This document shows positions 36,201 through 39,797 of a stretch of DNA of 39,797 bases, in pieces. The position numbers and the translations under genes are program-made. Numbering within the stretch: the stretch's first letter is position 1; each line of letters starts with the position of its first letter. A model generated the notes under the pieces. That model did not search any database and was not told where the DNA came from. It worked only from the letters and a program-made list of their open reading frames with translations. This DNA comes from a virus. The stretch lies in the IMG/VR virus record IMGVR_UViG_3300042914_002066, positions 1 through 39,797 of that record. One strand, 5' to 3'.

Positions 36201-39184
36201 ACGTTGACTTGGATTCGGCGAATGTCCTTAGCGTCCATGCCAGACGCCACTGCGTCGTCGCTGTAGTACACCGTCCTGCCGATGAACTCGGAGGCAGCCT
36301 CACGCCCAGCCGCACCACTGAGGGCGTCAATCGTCAGATCCTCAACGCCCCCCTGGGCCTTTGCGAGTCGCATTCCTTTGGGTGTGGCAACGAACTCAGC
36401 CAGCTCGCCGTTCGGGCGCAGCAGGCGCCCCTTCTCACCAACTTCAATCAGCCGATCCAATGCTCGCCCATACGGTGCACGGCGCACCGTGGGCGGGGCG
36501 GAGCGATACAACTGGCGCATGGCGGCACGCTTCTGTGCGCTGGTCAGAGTTGTGTTTTCCAAGATGCGCTTGCGGCCCTGCTCAAACGCGACTTCGGCGT
36601 CAAAGCCGTCACGGATGCGGTTCAGGTCACGGACTGAATCATCGGTGGCCCGCAGGTTCCTGCGCATCGCTCTCAGTGCGGCGACGTTTTCTTCAAGATC
36701 GACCTTTTCGGCTTGCAGCTTGGTGCGCCGCAGGATCTCGTCGCTGCCGATACTGGCTTGTGGCGTCTTTAGCAGCTCGTTCACAGTGTCCAAACGGGCT
36801 GACGTTCCCGACAGCAGCTCATTGACGGTTTCACCGATCCTGGCAACGTCGCCAGCGTCAAGGTCCGCCTCACCCATGTAGCGGGCAAGCTGCTCGTCCA
36901 CTTCATCCATTCGCACGTTGAGGCGAGCAATGTCGTCGGGCTCGACACCCATTGCCCACGCAGTGAGGCGAGCGGCTGCGGCCTGCTCGTCTGGTTTGGC
37001 CGCACCGCCCTGCTTGACACGTTGCACCATCCGTCCAACGGACGTGTTGAGTTGGCTTTCCGTCCTCCTAATACGTTCCGCCAACTGGCGGCGAGTGGAC
37101 GCATAGCCACGAATCGCCTTTGAGCGGTCTGCGATGAACCGACCTGTCTCGTCCAACCTGTCGGTCATTGCTTTCAGGGTGCCGCCGTCCCTGACGATCT
37201 CATCGAGCACTTGGATGTCTGCCAGCAATCTGGTTCCCGCAGTATCTACGGCTACACCCGACTCCATTGCGGCTTGACGGGCCCCCAGGACTTTTGAGGC
37301 GAGCTGTTGCCAGTTCATCCTCCGCATGGTTTCGCCCATGTCGGCTATCGGGCTCGCCATCTTGCCTATTTGTTCGGCGGTGAAGCCCACCCCCGCTCGC
37401 CGCATGTTGCGAGCAATGAGCTCGCCTTCGAGGCGACCCTGGGCAACGAACACTCGGGTTCGTGCCGCCTTGATCCAGTTGCGGTCGTACAACGCCCCGA
37501 TGAACTCGTCGCCGTAGTTGCGACGAAGAATGTCCTCACCCTGCATCTTCGGCGTGAAGTTCTTGGGGTGCAGTTCGGTGGGGACAATCATCTCCCCCAA
37601 GTACTCGTTGCCGACCCTGAACTTTGTGCCACGCTGCCAATCGGCCTCAGTGAAAATGCTGGTTACGGGCTTCTTCTTATTTACAAGGTCCAAGAAGTCC
37701 TTGCTCATCAACGTCGGCACGTAGTTCTCGAGGTCGTCAATGACTTCCTCGCCAACGATGTCGTTGAAGTTGTTCCGTAGTGTTTGGGACTGCCAGTCTT
37801 GGATGCGTGCAACTAGTTTCTGCACCTTTGGGTTCTCTGTGTACTGAACGTACAACTTGCCCGCAGACGGGTTTAGCCCTTGCGCTGACGCAGCAACATC
37901 TTCCAGGAAGTAAGAAAGTTCCTCGGGGTCTACCTTCAGACGCTTGATCTCTCGCACAATCTCGTCGAGCTCGGCGTTGGCGTTTGTCATCCACAGCGCC
38001 GAATCCGCTCGCGCCAACAGAAGCTGCGTTTGCGTTTCCATCGCTTGGGCAACACGGGCTTGGTCGCCCGACTGAATCTGCGCTGCCAACTGGCGAAACA
38101 CCGTGCTAAATGGTTTTGCAGCCGTCTTGCCCGCACGAGAGTTGCGCAGCGACGCAATGCCGACGTTCAACGGTCGTGTCGTGACCGCTGCAACCTGACG
38201 TGACCCAGGAATCAGCACTCGGGCGTTGCCAACGCCCAGGTACGCACCGCCCTTCAGATTCTTTACGTCGGTCGGCAATAGGTTGGCTCGACGCAGAGCT
38301 GCTTCGGCGCCCTTGCGCTCCGCTTGGCTCAGGCCACGCAGACCACCAACCTCAAATGAACGAGCAGCAAGGGTTGCAGCCCTGTTGGCTTCAAGCGCGT
38401 TTCCTAGTTCCGTTTCAATCTTTGCTGCTTGCCCAAGAGTTCGACTGAGTTCGAGGCCCTTGTCGGCAGCCAGCCTGGTGACGCCTTTGCCAGCACCACC
38501 CAAGTACGTCGTGGGGCTGGTAGCCATGTCCAGGAAGAACGTGAAGATCCCTTGGGCAAGTCCACCCCACCCATCGGGATTGTCTTGGGCCTGTGCGTTG
38601 CCTCTGCCCCGCATTGGTTCCGCGCCGCCGAGAATGTAGTTGGTGAATCCGAGATCCCGATTGGCCAGGATCTCGTTCCAACTGATGTTGTCATCGACGC
38701 CCTTCCAGAAGCCGTCCCATGACCAGTTCCACATCGGGTCGTCATCGGAATCAAACTGCCTGACGACCTGATTGAGAAACGACCTGGCCATTGCGTCTGG
38801 CTTGTCGATGAAGTCCAGCGCATCCATCCAGAACGGCTTGTCGAGCCGCTTGGACCCTTCGTCAATCAGCCGTTCCTTTTCACGGTCAGGCAAGTTGCTT
38901 TCGGCAATGGCCTGCAACTTGCGTTGAAGCTCATCCTCGCTCTCGGCAAACTTGTCGGCCCACTCGCCCCCTAGCGGCTTGCCTTCACGCAGCCTTTGGA
39001 GGTCGGGGTAGATGTCAACCAGCGGATCGTTGACCCGCTCATCCAACTTCTGGCGTTCAGCTTCTGGCGTTGTGCCACCTTGCGCTAGAAGCTTCCGAGC
39101 TTTGCGCTTGGTCGAACCCTCCCCAGGCTTAGAAGTGGGGTCAGCAAGAAGTTCGTCAAATCGGTTGCGAGTCGGCCCTGCCAT
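30266..39184 (-). CDS. Giant virion/ejection protein, 2,972 aa
   Basis: This one frame takes 22% of the genome. It is largely helical and charged. Visible blocks: a Trp-rich N-terminal segment (about residues 120-215); an ADP-ribosyltransferase-like pair of motifs, YYSDDAVASG...MKNPRVIAG (about 970-1000) and KKLGYDGIL...ATVFDEKQVRP (about 2105-2130), too far apart for one simple domain; LSPGFHIRNFFGGLMNNWLA (about 2365), FEANYLRRIIPFYVWISRN (about 2550), motifs that recur in large phage virion proteins; and two helix-hairpin-helix units at about 2810-2860 and 2880-2945 (LEQLPGVGPSTAKKIIDYRR). Size and place suggest the counterpart of T7 gp16. No lytic transglycosylase or polymerase motif was identified. 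Confidence 0.85.
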   Translation of the reverse strand: MAGPTRNRFDELLADPTSKPGEGSTKRKARKLLAQGGTTPEAERQKLDERVNDPLVDIYPDLQRLREGKPLGGEWADKFAESEDELQRKLQAIAESNLPDREKERLIDEGSKRLDKPFWMDALDFIDKPDAMARSFLNQVVRQFDSDDDPMWNWSWDGFWKGVDDNISWNEILANRDLGFTNYILGGAEPMRGRGNAQAQDNPDGWGGLAQGIFTFFLDMATSPTTYLGGAGKGVTRLAADKGLELSRTLGQAAKIETELGNALEANRAATLAARSFEVGGLRGLSQAERKGAEAALRRANLLPTDVKNLKGGAYLGVGNARVLIPGSRQVAAVTTRPLNVGIASLRNSRAGKTAAKPFSTVFRQLAAQIQSGDQARVAQAMETQTQLLLARADSALWMTNANAELDEIVREIKRLKVDPEELSYFLEDVAASAQGLNPSAGKLYVQYTENPKVQKLVARIQDWQSQTLRNNFNDIVGEEVIDDLENYVPTLMSKDFLDLVNKKKPVTSIFTEADWQRGTKFRVGNEYLGEMIVPTELHPKNFTPKMQGEDILRRNYGDEFIGALYDRNWIKAARTRVFVAQGRLEGELIARNMRRAGVGFTAEQIGKMASPIADMGETMRRMNWQQLASKVLGARQAAMESGVAVDTAGTRLLADIQVLDEIVRDGGTLKAMTDRLDETGRFIADRSKAIRGYASTRRQLAERIRRTESQLNTSVGRMVQRVKQGGAAKPDEQAAAARLTAWAMGVEPDDIARLNVRMDEVDEQLARYMGEADLDAGDVARIGETVNELLSGTSARLDTVNELLKTPQASIGSDEILRRTKLQAEKVDLEENVAALRAMRRNLRATDDSVRDLNRIRDGFDAEVAFEQGRKRILENTTLTSAQKRAAMRQLYRSAPPTVRRAPYGRALDRLIEVGEKGRLLRPNGELAEFVATPKGMRLAKAQGGVEDLTIDALSGAAGREAASEFIGRTVYYSDDAVASGMDAKDIRRIQVNVAMKNPRVIAGVDDADRIINAEMLLTAVDAKLVQLDQLTDLTNTQQVFVDEISAVFARHAQAVNAADGSEAVLRFIDDLDDTLGKLAFGGGTPSGPLPGDPAERLIAKMRLSVAATPNPIAAEFVQRAGARIADQGLTPGAVDEIRRQLDDLEVMVTDNSEELLLRQYDRIDELKRKIEAPAEPAVADEVAATADDAASEVGEAADKVTPITSKMLDTFKKRDPGLSQSIKKASKRAQKEGRPVYVREAGEKEAAPASGYFVTVSDPQRGSYIRLNPDGTGDVIQKAQTQTVRQTPTYAPRTIEERIADKTKELAGGEKALARAERSLAKHTSAVDEWDAFLAGNPTYDEQLEVALRQDASLRPKSRRYTLEEAKALPRDFVATHDAYIRAMVKDYGLEIKRKTQAIDSAKKALAELASEAQAPNTAALPASEPVRGPGDVPLSPSPQVDEASQALLAEQREIVNEVDEALDAMFDIDARYADDTTPNFFWNGFDLRTDEGIRELKKVVDAVHNEVKETLRSIPLGNKAQAKALKIPRPGLGFIEDYIPDAWRKQPGFNQAFPNYEGGANDDWWFDLLPDSKKWNSAKRELEDAKRSMQGMSRGHPDYKKLAANKAQASKRVNALRKNLVDLLRYSYFDEADGRWLPNRDNLRETGVLLPEHEMAYLDNIVEGPSDEAREAAMAELEKRAIGFGFTGLTPNAGVSSVPFDQAFTSFVRDSGGVRLVDQLDGVIDPNDTSTWWDVLQYRSKAKDAEEKQIDYLRRVVIERKTPGSGSDLYGTGRMIADEYNRELADVGVRLSTLKQVEGLTPMLERWRDFASDMPNSIRRFVAGEADPELKLFFQSLNAQSPNRGQLWRIANELYLGRLQADEAASAAATAAAAKETEKLARNVRLQRLRKSGDDSDRLASAIETTILARGNLDLEEPAKLADEYVNLVRSITGSTDAVDERFLAQLKSSPTETMTGRVAQLRDEAVSADLEIGELVGDVSVMAKEVAMREAFVAAIQRAVWGETISGEELAALGWRNSQTVTRLTDLANQARTLRGEVANIAPPQKLAAFMLIDELVSPAMTSMSPKRAEELLAMSPGSGPLLAKLGYTPEMVGAVYRSKLKKLGYDGILVDDLARRSATVFDEKQVRPASKVAKIEAELETLQMQARKSIRDNQRKLISLSDQAFGFRIDRQSDKPADALAVAADNMKKLLALDSTDANSAERLLRIQAHEAFSRADDLQLGRTPTTQDAPAAASDPMDISFSMQNAEAPSQLPAGEGSSVMGASALRLQGQAFAAEADMLASGRGPSKLMDGNLASTPGLAEQIAAINDMGFKQLDRQTFAEPWLVDILVDANRLSSPAEIKKLLRAADYATNVFKGYAILSPGFHIRNFFGGLMNNWLAGVDVRNYVNFFRSEKIYFAELRKTGNAEMALQAVDKAMGKKGGDAYRQWHRMESASGMGLAGAFAQDAGRSTSTLATDKAGSFLGDMGRAISAGRYGPREQILSLSDNALIRANGYAAQRVERFLRGSLAYDTFYTRGGDLTSATLRVRKYHFDYNDVSAFEANYLRRIIPFYVWISRNVPLQIEGLIRKPKVALSYYRLKNAIEAQSEEDAYVSSWYGREGAIRLPFKQDGFNRYLFTELPLMDLGIIDSPMEYLTSAVTPYLKVPVELAANKRFFTNQPFRNELVELPPKYEETKVAEALVKSGLAERGADGVARIDERYLYTMEQGFPLLGVLNRLLDPTRAANTWLSKGLGFTIRTNDDRSQNSEIRRRISWLNDEGDKYQSLQYDLKETSRRSKTDNTRRVELNAERLLYERDFLLRAANTYDAKALADLPEISENAARWIVANRATNGSFKTLDDIVKAKIPDFERTNINSMLLALAEKPETMGIPKPKVVDLNSSGIDELEQLPGVGPSTAKKIIDYRRTYGGFKNIDDLRNIKGLSDADVDAIRDYFLEDLMKRATPEYRKYMQQAGYRPLQELVLTP

Positions 39185-39186
39185 GA

Positions 39187-39797
39187 CTAGCGGCCCGAGT
39201 TCGCCAGGGCCTCCTGGATGGCCGTCTGGTTATTGGCCTGCTCAACCTGCCGACGCAGCTCGAAGATGCGATTCTCCGTGTCGAGGCGTGCCTGCGCCTC
39301 GGCAGCAGCCGCAGATGCAGCAATCTGCCCAAGCACTGACGAGTAGGTGCTCGCCATCGTTCCTCGTGCCGCCTGGTCGATTTGGCTCACGCCACTCAGC
39401 GCATTGGCCCGAGCGTCCTCGCCCTGCATCCGTCGTGTAGACGCATAACTTTGGGCGTTGGCCCCAAGGGCGCCCATTGCCGCCAACATTTCAGGGTTGG
39501 CGGCTTGGGGGCGGAAACCACGTGCGAGCAGGCTGGCGTTGGCGGCGTTCATGTTCGCCGCCAACTGCGCAGCGGCGGATTGGTAGGCCGACCCAACACG
39601 ATCTTCCAGGCCCGACGTGGCGTTTCGCCACGTGTCCCACGCCTGGACGGTTCCCGTCCGAGCATCACGCTGCGCTGCGGCAATGTCGTTCATACCTCTA
39701 GTGCGGGCCGCCTGGAGGTTGGCCCGCTGGGCGTTGAACGGCATCCGTGAGGCGTCTACAGCCGAGTAGGCGAGCTTGGCGAGCTCCATGTCGCTCG
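39187..39797 (-). CDS. Candidate internal virion protein, C-terminal part (continues from 1-282)
   Basis: This is the remainder of the 291-aa protein that starts at 282. The 200 codons from MELAKLAYSAVDASRMPFNA are Ala/Gln-rich and helical, with MNAANASLLARGFRPQAANP in the middle and a coiled-coil C-terminus (RIFELRRQVEQANNQTAIQE). An apparent start at 39789 is only an internal Met: the frame is open through the junction. It stops 3 bases before the giant gene's ATG. It is likely part of the inner core. Confidence 0.78.
   Translation of the reverse strand, partial: SDMELAKLAYSAVDASRMPFNAQRANLQAARTRGMNDIAAAQRDARTGTVQAWDTWRNATSGLEDRVGSAYQSAAAQLAANMNAANASLLARGFRPQAANPEMLAAMGALGANAQSYASTRRMQGEDARANALSGVSQIDQAARGTMASTYSSVLGQIAASAAAAEAQARLDTENRIFELRRQVEQANNQTAIQEALANSGR
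39781..39797. repeat. Terminal 17-bp overlap, right copy
   Basis: Identical to bases 1-17; see the left copy. Removing one copy gives a circle of 39,780 bp with an unbroken reading frame. Confidence 0.95.

Noticed and set aside
30266-39184. Virion RNA polymerase (N4-like) in the giant protein
   Set aside because: The size is suggestive but no polymerase motif could be recognised; the order and HhH end fit a core or ejection protein better.

Overview
The window looks like one complete genome of a temperate, podovirus-like phage of a high-GC (probably actinobacterial) host. The first 17 bases are repeated exactly as the last 17, and a minus-strand reading frame continues across that junction. 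The molecule is therefore circular, or was assembled as a circle, with a unit of about 39,780 bp. The host is inferred from high GC content, frequent GTG starts, an r1t-type holin, an amidase lysin and the early gene set. No rRNA or complete tRNA is present.

Two convergent transcription blocks start from one control region at about 13,774-14,597. The late block is on the minus strand and runs leftward from 13,773 through the junction to 28,988. Its order is small terminase, two small proteins, large terminase, two small proteins, portal, scaffold, major capsid protein, candidate decoration protein, a small zinc-motif protein, head-tail adaptor, a 591-aa tail tube or stopper protein, a 59-aa protein, a collagen-like fibre, three further fibre or lectin-type proteins, two small internal virion candidates, one 2,972-aa virion protein that takes up 22% of the genome, a membrane-anchored coiled-coil protein, endolysin and holin. 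There is no tape measure or major tail protein, which points to a short tail. The 141, 291 and 2,972-aa trio recalls the T7 gp14/15/16 internal core.

The early block is on the plus strand (14,598-29,000). It begins with about nine small unrecognised genes, some behind repeated structured leaders, followed by a DUF932 protein. Next comes a lysogeny module: a small HTH protein, an attP-like tRNA 3' end, a tyrosine integrase, a second HTH protein, a promoter with repeated operators and a DNA-binding protein. The replication and recombination operon follows: Cas4/RecB-like nuclease, a candidate ssDNA-binding protein, a DnaB/RecA-fold helicase, an archaeo-eukaryotic type primase, RusA resolvase and a second nuclease-like protein. 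It ends with a sigma region-4-like protein (possible late activator) and nucleotide-metabolism and metallopeptidase genes. No DNA or RNA polymerase gene was recognised, so host polymerases are probably used.

The strongest non-coding signals are: an early-gene leader (AGCCAAC ... GGAAGGAACTAG, about nine copies); a late-gene leader (GGGACAYTTC ... CCCC ... GGAGG) that could fold in two exclusive ways; a ten-base motif, GCGGCTACAG, present ten times; and a DnaA-box/direct-repeat region that is the best origin candidate.
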